Positions 23,482 through 34,084 of a stretch of DNA of 64,000 nt are shown one piece after another; the stretch's first letter is position 1; each line of letters begins with the position of its first letter. The stretch lies in the NCBI GenBank assembly GCA_949130485.1, contig OX422184.1, positions 16,764,324 through 16,828,323 on the forward strand, read 5' to 3'. A program made the position numbers and the translations under genes. Under the pieces are notes generated by a model, which ran no database searches, was not told where the DNA came from, and saw only the letters and a program-made list of their open reading frames with translations. The stretch is from Agelas oroides (lineage: Eukaryota > Porifera > Demospongiae > Agelasida > Agelasidae).

Positions 23482-24349
23482 GAATGTATTGCAGATGGCT
23501 TGATGAAAACAGTACATGTTGACTAAAACACTTCACATGATCTATTGCAATATGTATTGCAGCTGGGGGAATGAGACTGATATCAGAGGCAATACAACAA
23601 AGTAAGCATGAGGAATTGTTAGTTGGTCCACTAGTTGATGACTGTGTGGAACCATTAGCAAATGCATTAACCGCCTTAAAATCTCTATCCTTGTGAGGAA
23701 AGTGAGTCACTAAGCAAGGATTGTAAATATTAGGTGATACCTTGCAAGCATATCTTGAAATATGAGGCCAAAACAAACCTTTGACACCATGTGACAACAA
23801 AGTGAAGGGAAGTTAACTCCTACAATTTTATAAAGCAGGTGTGAGTCACACCTTCAGCCTTGCAGCTATTGAGAAGCCAGACTCAAATGACATTGCATGG
23901 GACACATTTCAAACTGGTTTGACTGAAAAGTGAGCCAACATACTTGCACAAACTGCACATTTTCAAAATTCTATGCTATGATCTACACGACTGCAGGTTC
24001 TGATTAGATGTGTTATATTGGGGTACTAGTGGGGGTAAGTGTATTTGACCTTTGACCTCTCCTTTCAAGACTATATTTAATGAACGCCTCCACTTCACTG
24101 CTAATCAGCTGAGCGACACAAGGTAGTAGGCATACGATATCCGTATCATTTTGAAGCTTTCTAGTTGCTCTTGGTTCTAATATTGCATATATAAGGAAGC
24201 GGAATGTGGAAGTTTCAGCTGAAAACGGAACTGTAATCTCACCTACCAATAGCGTAAAATCCAGTTAATTGATCAAAACACCGCGCCTATGATGTCATCA
24301 TGACGTTCTAAGTAATGCCCAGTACAGTACAGAGTTCAAATCAGCAGCT

Positions 24350-24670
24350 GTCATGGAGCAAGTACAAATGTTAGATGCTTTGTTGCTCCTGTCAGACTCA
24401 GCGAAACTCAGACTCAGCGAATTACAGAAAGATCATGGCGGAGCTAAGCTGTCTGTAGGCTATAAAGAACCGAGAATCCCGGGTGCTGACTACGAAGGCT
24501 TCTGAATGCTCAAGTTTACAACGTCTTCCTCGGTGAGTGCAAGTGCCTACAAAGCAGATCTACGAGATCGAGGTAGTGGAGACGGAGAAAGAACAAGTTA
24601 AAATTCACTACGTTGGGTATAGTGACAAGTACGACGAGTGGAAGCTGAAAAGTCATCTATGTTAGCCATA
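24350..24670 (+). pseudogene. Chromo-barrel-like gene fragment
   Basis: In one frame around 24555-24655 the DNA reads QIYEIEVVETEKEQ, then VKIHYVGYSDKYDEWKLKS, before a stop. The HYVGYSDKYDEW pattern is characteristic of chromo-barrel/MBT-like domains, which bind methyl-lysine or nucleic acid. Just upstream, 24353-24505 gives a separate open segment starting MEQVQMLDALLLLSDSAK and ending in a stop. The pieces are in different frames, so this is a broken or intron-containing fragment. It interrupts the NLR pseudogene and was presumably carried in by transposition. Confidence 0.45.
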
Positions 24671-25228
24671 CTTAAAAAAAGGTGTGAAGACACTTCAGAA
24701 GAGATAAATGCAAGCAAATGCCCTCAGATTTCCTGATATTATAACTATGCGAGGTAAGCATGCAGAACTTCCACAATCACCATTGAAGGTCTTAAAAACT
24801 AGGAGAAGAACTACAGAAGAACAAAACACTAGAAGAGCTGACAATGCTAAAATACTGATAAACTGAGGACTTTAGTAACACACTTGGAACAGAACCATAC
24901 TCTTAACTTTTCAAATCAATAAAAGACAACCTTCACTAAAACTGGAACCTGATACCCTCATATCAGAAACAACTAGGCTAGTGTCATCATCAGTGTCCAT
25001 GTCATTATAATTGTATTACACGACTGTTAACTTACCCAATTATTATTCATACACACTACACCTCTTGCAGTCTTGTAGCCAGGATTTTACTTTACTGAGG
25101 CAAGGGTTATGAAATAAATATCTGTGCAAAGCGCCATAAAATTTATTACAAACAAGGTAGGCATGATATAAAAATGAAGGTAAATATACAAAGCCCTACA
25201 TATTTTTAATCCCTACAGTTGTACTCTA

Positions 25229-25775
25229 GTGTCAGAAAGATGCAGGGATGGGGCTTCGTATATTTACCTCCTGTTTCATGCAAGAACAATACTTGCTAAT
25301 GGTTCAAGATTATACTTTACAAAATGGGCAGAGACTATTCCTCTGAGAGATCGGACACCAGCACATATCACAGAGGAGCTAGTGAAGTTGTTTTCAATGC
25401 TGGGAATTCTGGAGGTCTTCCACTCAGACCAAGGACAATCCTTTTTTTGAAAACACAATTCTCAAAGATGCACTCAAGGCATTTGGAGTCACACAACAGC
25501 ATACCACCCTCAAGGGGTTGATATAGTGAAAATGCTAAACCAGTCATTTTATTAACTCCATGTGTATGTCGACTGAGAACCTGCCAATTGGTAATGTTAC
25601 CTTCCACTGATCTTGTATGTCTACGCTAAGCATTTTGTGTTGGTGTTCAGCTGTCAACCTCGGTCAACTCAATTTGAGCCCCAACATGCTTTCAATCCAA
25701 CCTCTTAGAAAGGTTACATGCATGAAAAATTGGCTGAAGCTATAAGGAGGCACATGTATGTGAGACTGGCATGGC
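25229..25775 (+). pseudogene. Ty3/Gypsy integrase remnant
   Basis: An open segment (25310-25450) reads FTKWAETIPLRD, ITEELVKLFSMLG and VFHSDQGQSFF, the integrase core around its second catalytic aspartate. It continues after a frameshift with LKDALKAFGVTQQHTT. Further on, FEPQHAFNPTS-like sequence (about 25665-25710) recalls the segment downstream of Gypsy integrase cores. The catalytic glutamate region is ruined, and no LTRs were seen. It is a short, old fragment. Confidence 0.7.
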
Positions 25776-25924
25776 AGGCTGTAAAGGCTAACATGCCACA
25801 ATTACCATGGAGGAATTCGTAACATACAGGAGACCGGACTGGTGGACAGCTACCCTATGGAATGTGTTTGAGAGTGGCTTCATAAAGACAAGGAATCATT
25901 GCTGGAGCTCCACCTCCCATCCTA

Positions 25925-26452
25925 GCTGTCTTGTATCTTGCCACACCAAAAAGATGCTCTACTCATCACAAGTACTTCCCCACCTTGACTATTGGTTCTG
26001 TTGTCTGGAACAATTGTGGTGTTGGCCAGAGTGATTGCATCGAGCGAGTTCAAAACTATGCCATGCACATGATCCTACACAAATCACCTCGCACAAGCAA
26101 TGACTCACTTACAAGCTCCCCATTGTCTGTCATCCAAATTTAACTTGATCTCCTCATTTGGATACAATGGCACTCGTGGTGCAAACAAACCACTTCTGAG
26201 TTCCAGGGAGCATTGGCCTACAACAAGCTATGTACCTGAAACTATCAGATCTTTAACAACTATACAAGCATTTATGTGGACAGTAGCCCACATTGTTTAA
26301 AATCTATTTCTTACTTTTAAGTCATAATTTTGTGGAAATTTTTAATGTCGCACAAAGTGGATTTTTTTTTGTTTGTGTGCTGTGTTATCCAGGACCTGCA
26401 TGAACACCTTCATTTATTGTAGATGCAGCATTTCCTGTTGACAAATTAAAGT

Positions 26453-26515
<63 letters not shown>

Positions 26516-26520
26516 GTCTA
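25925..26520 (+). mobile_element. Truncated LINE 3' end with ATCT-repeat tail
   Basis: The segment carries the C-terminal motif of LINE ORF2 proteins: SVVWNNCG, then IERVQNYAMHMIL (26000-26080), in shifted frames. It finishes with TTAAAGTTCTATC and a (TATC)n run at about 26454-26520. A microsatellite tail right after the last coding sequence is usual for several animal non-LTR clades (CR1/L2-like). The element is 5'-truncated and has frameshifts. Confidence 0.7.
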
Positions 26521-26754
26521 TGATCAGTAGAAATCCTTTGTCCTCGTCGCCAATTTGTGATATCGTGAGTTGCTTCAATAACAGCTTATTAGGAACTCTA
26601 CAAAACTGAACAATAAAGAATATTCTAGAAAGTAATGCTAATTATGCACCAAGCATAAAAGGGGGGAGGATAAACAATATAGTGATAATGCAAGGTACAG
26701 TCAGTATTCACTATACAGCTACAGAATAATATGGGTGATAACTAGCTTAGACAG

Positions 26755-29700
26755 TCACAACACCTTTCTTTTCTGTTTATCCTATACACCAGTGGTCAAG
26801 AGGTCAGCATGAGGTAAAAGGTGAGATTTTTGGTAGAGAGGTGTATGAATGTAGAAGAAAGAGGGTGGGACAATATTGCTCACCATGTAATTTCCAAACA
26901 GTACAAGCATCAGGGCGACAATCAACATCACAGCACCTCCATATTGCTGAGTGCAGAGGGAGATGTCACAGTTTGAACAACCACTTACAACAGTCATGCA
27001 CTGCTTCAGAGGAGACCACACATTATAGCACGGAATTTATTCAAACAAAACGCATGATCCAATTTAGCACAAGAAATTCAATTGAGAATTTATGGGTGGA
27101 TCCAATTTAGCACAATACCAGGAATGAAGCCTCTCAGTTGTCTCAGTCATGTTTATTTTATGACAACAAAGGGCAGTCAAGAATAATTTCCAGGAGAAAG
27201 AGCTGTCCCATAGGTGTTCTACTTCTGCTGTTTGCGAGGCTTTCTGTTGCTGCAGCTGCTACTATCTATCAAGAACCTCACTTCTGGACAAGACTGTGAA
27301 CTGAAAGCCATGAACTCTTCGCATTTCTGTTTTGACCCAGAAATGTTTCGTATTTGAATCCATTGCAATGCATATCTAACACAAGAAATTCATCTCCTGG
27401 ACTTTATGGGTGGATCTAACTTAATGCATGCCCACTCAAATTATTTAATTTGCATGCATTATATTTGTATGTACGTACTACGTTCTTAAGTTTATCTCCA
27501 GTTATAAAGTAGGAGGCCACTACTGCCACTAGCACCTGTGTGAACATAGGAGAGAACAGTGCAATACTGTAACATAGCCAGGAACTATATAGCCTTAGCG
27601 CCAGCTAGGCTGTTCCAATATTTTAATTTAAACTAGAAATGACACTACATGTATACTTGTAGTCTGTATTATCTATGTTTGCAGGTAGTGCTAACCTGAA
27701 ATGGCCAGAAGGAGGTGGCTACGGTGGAGGAGAGGTGTAGATTGGACCAAGTAATGAGGAGGTAGCACAGAGCAGATGTGATGAATACAGCATACACCAG
27801 AGCATACAATGACTGGTGGGGGGAGAAAAGGCGGATGAAACCTGTAGTGATTAATACAGTATTTTCTAGCCTACATCTGGTGGTATTCTGAACTCATCTC
27901 CTTGCCCAGTGGCAACAAAGTAGATGGTGGAAAGCCCCATGAATATAGCACCAAAGAAATAGCTATAGGCAGTTACAGCCACAGGGTATTGCTTCCACTT
28001 GCCTGGAGAAATGGGAAAAGCGGAAAGGGGGGAAAGAGAGAGATGGAGGATGGAGGGAGAGGAGAGATAAGAAGGCACAATTATGTAAAAACGATGGTAC
28101 AGCATGCATTGATGACTTACATCCAGGAATGTTGAAGATGAACTTCTGAACCAATACATAAATTGACTGCATATGGGGGAGGAGCAACGTCTACATGGTA
28201 ACAACCAGTACAGCTTTGGTCAGTCTCATTCCCAGTCCAATCAGTCTGGGAATGAGACTATAGATCACAGCACTAACCATACAAATGGTGTTGCCAAATA
28301 GAGCAATGTAGCCCATGATCTTTAGGTTGATTGGAAGGCAGTCTGTGGAGGAAAGTGTCACACATTACACAATGTTGCACTTATGGGATGGTTTCGACTG
28401 ACGGCAAAAACTGATCCAACCCACCTCATTTCTTAAACTGCTATACGCCTGGAGTACCGGTATGTCCCTTTACCATAAAAGTATAATTCACTTTGCATTC
28501 CTCCCTGCCTTTCCCACCTCCAGTTTTTGACCGAAAAAGGCCTGGGAATAAGGTTCAAAATTTAGCCCACCTGAGCCTGAGTTGGAGTCGTCACAGTTTG
28601 CAGTGGTGTTACTTGAGTTATCTACTCCAGTCAGGGTCAACTCAATGGCGCCACCTGTGTGATACACATATGATCCCTTTATGCAGTTGTATGCATACTA
28701 ATACATAGTTGTGTACCTGCAGCTAGGATGATGCCGCCCATCTTTACCCAGGTGTGCAGCTGTGTGGTGAATAGTTGGTTGCTTGAACTTGAGGGGCTCA
28801 AGCTTTAGTTAGGTTTTTCATACACAATTCATTGTAGAAGAATGAAAACATACATGGAGGGGAGAGGGTACTTTCTCTACACATGTCAGAATGGACAGGA
28901 TAGCAGTCCACACTGGAATAATAGGCTGCAGAAAATAAAGAGAGGGAAAATGTAGCCAAGCTGGTGATGTGGGCCTAGACCACTGTTGCATGAGGGGTTA
29001 CATCACCACTGCTGGGGGGTCACATCACCACTGATGGGGGTCACATCACCACTGATGGGGGTCACATATACAGTGTAATATCAGTGTATACCTGAAAAGC
29101 ACTGGCAATCACAGGACCAGCCCAGTACACTCCAAGAATATACAACAGCTGCAGAAACACGGTGACAGTAGAAATGTAGTAAATGTATACTTCTAGCTAT
29201 GTGCACAGAACCTCCACATGCATCCTCACTCACACAGAGTCACACACCACACATCCCTCACACAGCTATATTCCGCTTACCTGATTTCCAAACATCCCTA
29301 AAAGCCCCAGCAATGCAAACAGCTACATGTAACAAGAGGTGGAACATTCAAGGTAACTGTGAGATGCATGAAGAACTTAGATGGATAAACGATCAGAATT
29401 GGTGGACATAGAATTATACAGCAGAATTAGGTCTTGTGTCCAGACACTGCCTGGATTTTTCTTCTTGAACATGCAGGACCAGGGCACAAGACTCGACTTA
29501 CGATAAGCATTTTTGGTTTGGGTATAGGGATCTTGCGTTCAGCAACATAGGCACAGAGAAACAGTACCGGAGAGCAGCAGGCATTACTATATGAAAATGA
29601 AAGAACAGGAGAAGTTTTGAACAGAGAACTCCTTGCTTGCCTTCCTAGCCAGACACACTAAATGGTGGCTGGCTATATAGCAAGACTAGGATCACCTGTA

Positions 29701-30843
29701 CTGAATCTAATACTAGATACAGTACAGGTGATCCTGTCTCACTAGCCATCAACGTGCAGTCAATCAAGACTTGCCGGTAGAAGCTGAGGATGACTGGATT
29801 GGTCTTCTGTTCTGTAGCAAACTGCTTTACAATCACTGGATACAGCCCAAAGCCAACCTGCATATAGAGATCATCTATCTCCACCTCATCAGCAAACACT
29901 CCGGCAGTTATCTCTGTTTGTAGCTAGCTATAGACACCAGGGGGGCTTTGAGGCTTCAGTCCCCAGATTTAGGGACATATGATTCACCATGGAATATGTG
30001 GATATATTCATTTACACAAAATCAAATGTACTACAAGGCTGGCTCGAGCGGTACGGCCGGTGCGGCTTTGGCCCTACTGGTTTTTGAGAGAGAAAAACAT
30101 GGTGTCGCTTAGTTTCTTACGCGCGCGTCATGGTGTAGCCTCGCCCCAGAATTTTGTCGCAGCTCCAGGCGTCTAATGTATGACGGGGCTTTTACCGAAC
30201 TGCTTTGAGACTTCAAATGTCTAAAGTGGCGGGGGAGAAGATTGATTTTCCATACGACAATCGAGAGCGAAACTATCGCCCAAAATGGGGGCGGGGCTAA
30301 TTGCGCGAAATTCAATTTTGCATCCTGCGAATTATAGCTACTTTCAACAGCGAGACCAGATCAAGCCTTTCAGCCAGCTCACATCACATTTCCGCGTTGA
30401 GAGTTTGGAAAAAGTGCTCCTGTGAGACGGTCATTTCTATACTACTTCTATACTAACTACGGTCAAATGGCTTCACTCGCTGCATTCACAGGGTAGGATT
30501 TTTTCCCTTGGGGAGCATGTCCCCAGATCCCCCTATAAGCTTGTGCAATGTTATGCATCAATCATCATCATGGCCGTACCAGTCGAAAATAGCTGCTTCC
30601 AGGCCTTCATACATTACTGAGCTCTACTATTTAAAAGTGTCCCAATAAATGTACTCTGACATTCTAAAATCGTTGTAATTTGAGCTATAAATCAAACCTT
30701 TCGGGACGCTTCGTGTGCTGGGCGCCCTCTCAAAATTAAGCCCCCCACTTTTCAGCTCGTGTCTACGCCCTATAGCCCAGTATTTCTTTCCCTACCTGCG
30801 CTAACAAAGCTCCACAAATCACCAGCCACGTAGGTCTGTTCAT
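26755..30843 (-). CDS. WAT1-like EamA/DMT family transporter, 15 exons
   Basis: Exons from 5' to 3' on the - strand are: 30796-30843, 29775-29857, 29502-29586, 29281-29322, 29092-29148, 28854-28925, 28717-28759, 28571-28654, 28278-28342, 28121-28166, 27875-28002, 27696-27812, 27482-27535, 26884-26946 and 26755-26781. They sum to 1014 nt, all in phase, and predict a 337-residue multi-pass membrane protein beginning MNRPTWLVICGALLAQ and ending in a basic DKQKRKVL tail. EamA-type segments include VGFGLYPVIVKQFATEQ, PIIPVWTAILSILTCVEK, SLYALVYAVFITSALCYLL and HLSSTVATSFWP near the end of the second repeat. An N-glycosylatable loop (NSSNTT) separates the two halves. EamA/DMT proteins of this type export small metabolites; the substrate is unknown. 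Intron 2 appears to be GC-AG (CCG|GCAAGT); the others are GT-AG. The start of exon 7 is the least certain boundary. No stop or frameshift was found, so the gene looks intact. Confidence 0.85.
28985..29070. repeat. Short tandem repeat in a transporter intron
   Basis: Three to four imperfect copies of a roughly 23-bp unit (GGGGGTCACATCACCACTGA). It lies within the intron between exons 5 and 6 of the transporter gene and carries no coding signal. Confidence 0.7.
29858..30795. other. First intron of the transporter gene
   Basis: Higher in GC than its surroundings at 30020-30310, and probably of transposon origin (CTAGCCTCGCCCC-like text near 30135), but no complete inverted ends or target duplication could be fixed. 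No coding exon seen. Confidence 0.3.
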
Positions 30844-31880
30844 CTTGGTCTCAAAAGCCACTCCCTTCGCAGGGTGCAATTTTCAAATTTGGACGCGATT
30901 TTTACGGAAATACATATACTCCAGTGTTATGAGGCTTGACTTTAACCCCTGGACCACTGTAGATTCTTTTAACTGTAAGTGACGGAAAGCTTGACGGGGC
31001 CTGGGAACGAGGCTTTGACTTAGGTACTTATGTACAGCAACCAGGTATATTATATAAGTATAAATGGATTTTTTTTTTTTTTAAATCTGAAAGAAAAGTG
31101 GCATTGTTCACACTTGGACGTTAAGATGTCCCTCAGCTGACTGGAGATCAATTGGCTCACACATGCATGCATTGTAAAAAAAATTGGAGGTTGATTTAAC
31201 TGAAGAAATGTCATCTCAGTTACCGTCCAGATTCATCCAGATTCAGACGGTGGTCCACCTCCTTTAGTCATGGTTTTGGGTAGCATCCCTTGTCTGATCA
31301 AGTTCCTGCAAAATACGAATTAGGGGTGCAAATGAATTTTATTTTGTGATTGCATGTTTGTGCCAGAAGAAAGGGGGGCGGAACTCAGGCAATAGTCATG
31401 ATGAAATCAGAAAACATTCATCCGCTATGGTGGGTTAACCTCTGGGCAGTATTCACGTACTTTACACAAGTATTCATGCCTTATTGGAAGTTTGGAACTA
31501 GTGGGAGGGGTATGGGCCAAGGTCCTGCAATTGAGGTGACCCATCTACCGAAGCACGGAAACGGGAGTACGGAAACCCGGAGGTATGGAAGTGGGAAGAA
31601 AAGCCGCCTATGAGTGTCTAGTGCCTTACTGACTCACGATTGTGACTTGTAGCCAAAGGGTGACGGTCTCTAAGCGATGTGAGAGCCGAGTACTGACACA
31701 TCGGACTCCAGCGTGCACTAACACAGTCATTTAGCATGACACGGTGAGTGTGGTCTTGTCTCGGTCACATAATTTCCGAGACTGCGGTGACTATAATTTG
31801 CTAGTGTCTCTGGAGTAGTTTCGTAGCTAACTCGTTCAGCCATTGGCGAAGATTCTTGGCGAGGAACTATGACAACACTC
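30844..31880. other. Upstream region of the transporter gene
   Basis: This should contain the promoter of the transporter gene, read leftwards, but no reliable core element stands out. A GGCCTGGGAACGAGGCT fragment at 30991 is an isolated terminal motif of the local MITE family. Around 31225-31310 the - strand could encode LIRQGMLPKTMTKGGGPPSE after a TTTGCAG acceptor, possibly an exon of another gene; support is weak. Confidence 0.25.
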
Positions 31881-31885
31881 GCATC

Positions 31886-31977
31886 TGCATCACTGCCACT
31901 GCTGGCCCACTCACTGCCACTGCTGGCCCACTTACTGCCACTGCTGGCCCACTCACTGCCACTGCTGGCCCACTCAC
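31886..31977. repeat. 21-bp tandem repeat, four copies
   Basis: A 21-bp unit (CACTGCCACTGCTGGCCCACT) is repeated about four times with a single-base variant. It reads ATAGPLT in one frame because the period is divisible by three; no gene context. Confidence 0.85.
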
Positions 31978-32696
31978 TTTTAGTCTTGGTTTGGATCTGG
32001 CCACACTGACTGGCTCGCTACTGTCCTTCCTCTCACAATTAAATACACTCTTATCTCTTAACCAAGGAGCTATCATATGGCTAACTTTGGAAAATGGGAA
32101 TGGGTTGGGACAAGGAATTATTATTGAAAAGATATTCCTACATGCACAGTGAGAAGTCCAGCCTGGTGCTTATTGTTATGATGTTTAGATCTACCATGTA
32201 AGGAGTTATGGTTGTTTAGAACGTGTGTCTTCGGGTGAATCCATTTAAGGATGCTGCAGCTGCGGGTTCCGCATTTGGCAAGGCCGACAGACTTTATTTG
32301 TACCTGCATGTTCAGAAGTTATGTGTTTAGTGGGGGAGCACCAACACCGGCTGCCACATCGATGTTGATGATGTGAAAAATTTTGCGCATACATAAAGTA
32401 TGTGAAGTTGGCATTCATGACTTAAATGGGTGGGGCATTTATGGCCTAAATGCGTGGGGCAGTTATGGCAAAGTGAGTTATTGCTTTTGGGAAATATGCT
32501 CGAAAAACCCTGGTCTTCAGGGGAGTACCCTTTCAGGTCATCGCATGACCACGCAGGTTTCGGTCCCTTTGAACTCTCGACCCATGGCCTACTACGGAAA
32601 GGGCGGGACCACTCCTCGCCTAAGGCTTGCTTTGATCAATGCAGTTCTTGGTTGGCATTCACAGTCTGTGAATATTCAAATTACTAAATAGATTGG

Positions 32697-33043
32697 GCAT
32701 AGGCGACGGAACCGGGGGGGGGGGCCGGGGGGCACGTGCCCCCCCAAACCTTGAGACTGGGGGGGGGGCACGCGCATTTTCGAGCGAGCACGCTTGGCTA
32801 CCTGCAGCTAAGGCAAAAAGTACACCCCTTGTAACGTTACCAGGTTGCGAATGGAAGAAGTGGGTTAGCTTCCTGTAGTCTCGCGGCCATTCTGACCTTT
32901 TCAAGTACGGTACACTCTGAGCTACCACGCTTCGCGCGGGAGGGGGCAAACCCCCTCCTGCACCCCTCCCTACGGCCGGAAAGCGGCCGCCGCGCTACAA
33001 TTGTGCCCCCCCGGGCAAATTCGAAGTGCTTCCGGCGCCTATG
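32697..33043. mobile_element. TIR element with GC-rich interior
   Basis: The ends CATAGGCGACGGAA (32697) and TTCCGGCGCCTATG (about 33030-33043) are imperfect inverted repeats, followed inward by G-rich and C-rich runs (CCGGGGGGG and CCCCCCCGGG). A clean target duplication is not visible. Non-autonomous; family unknown. Confidence 0.5.
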
Positions 33044-33077
33044 TTGGAGGTGGGGCTCAATCCAGACAGTGCCTTTA

Positions 33078-33360
33078 GCAGTGTTGTCTTAGTTTGATGT
33101 TTCGACTTGTAGTTTAGTTTTAGTTTAATTAGGCTACAGATTCAAATTCTTAGTCTAGTTTTAGTTTTAATTAAAAAAAAGAGTTAGTATTGATACTTTT
33201 AGTTTAAGTTAACTACCATTTTTGGGTGATTTCAAATTAGTTGTAGTTTTTAATTAACGAACGAAGACAGTATAAATTTTAGTTTCAGTTTTAATTACTA
33301 AAAGGTTTTGTGCCTTACTAAAAGGCATTTTACTTTTAGGTGTAGTTAACTAAACCTTTT
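33078..33360. mobile_element. Partial hAT-like element (TTTAGTT-rich)
   Basis: Starts CAGTGTTGTCTTAGTTT and is full of TTTAGTTTTAGTT and ACTAAAAGG motifs, like the interior of the element at 2926-3910, including the phrase CCTTACTAAAAGG. The far end is not clear, so it is probably truncated. Confidence 0.5.
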
Positions 33361-33814
33361 GCCCCTCCACAGGTGCAGCTTGTAACTCAGTAGTACATCC
33401 CAGCTTTCACCACCCAACCTCTTCCTCCACCTTCGCAATCTCATGTGTTTTCTCGTGACATCTGATCAGGTGAAAGTTGCAATCCACTATATATCCCTTT
33501 ATTCTCCTCCCACACCTCTCTTCCCCCCATCAAGATCTTCTCTGTGCATTCAACTCCACACACCTCCTCCAGCTCCTTGCATTCTCACACCGGACACAAT
33601 GTTGTCATTCTCTCACTCATGGACTCACAGAAAAAAACTGGTGTGCTATTTGGGTGAAACTGGTGTGCCAAATAAGCACAGAGTGTGCTATTGTGTATCT
33701 TTAACACACTAAACGGTCAAATCCAGCACTGGAGTGTGCTAAAATGGCATGTTCTGCTGTGCTACATAACATATTAGCACATGCAAGCACTAATTTCCCT
33801 ATTAGCACCCTCGG

Positions 33815-33965
33815 TTTGACACACCACATGTGCTAGTTCCTCATCACCAAAACTGTATGACACACTACATGTGCTAGTTCCTCATCACCAAAACTGTATG
33901 ACACACTACATGTGCTAGTTCCTCATCACCAAAACTGTATGACACACCACGTGTGCTAGTTTCTC
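33815..33965. repeat. Tandem repeat of about 43 bp, three to four copies
   Basis: Imperfect copies of ACACACTACATGTGCTAGTT followed by CCTCATCACCAAAACTGTATG. It lies in the left arm of the possible large element, just before the main satellite. Confidence 0.75.
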
Positions 33966-34084
33966 ATCATGATCAGCACACTAACACAACAACTGCATGG
34001 GACACACTTGTGATAGTTTGTGTATATGATCAGACTCGGATGCTTGTCATGCAATGGAAATATTGGTATAATATGTGATTGATT

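Larger units (their letters stand above)
22180..24955 (+). pseudogene. Degenerate NLR pseudogene, interrupted
   Basis: DNA from about 22180 to 23760 aligns by eye with the intact NLR exon from just after its Walker B (GATGAGCTNNATTCCAGATGAAC) through the LRR region. Examples are CATGGTGAAGGAACAACATACCACTTCCTGCATCTAT and GTATTGCAG.TGGCTTGATG, compared with 5515-5545 and 6361-6380. Stops and frameshifts occur throughout, and the DEATH domain and P-loop are missing. A last piece resumes at about 24800-24955 (CTTCACTAAAACTGGAACC matching the gene's end at 6880-6900). The roughly 1 kb between is foreign and includes a chromo-barrel-like fragment. At 23455-23481 a run of 27 Cs replaces a short stretch of the functional gene. 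This is a dead duplicate of the receptor family. Confidence 0.8.

Noticed and set aside
27841..27874. Second GC-AG intron in the transporter gene
   Set aside because: A canonical alternative exists: donor GAT|GTAGGC joined to the acceptor CTCCCCCCACCAG at 27813 keeps phase and the EamA sequence.
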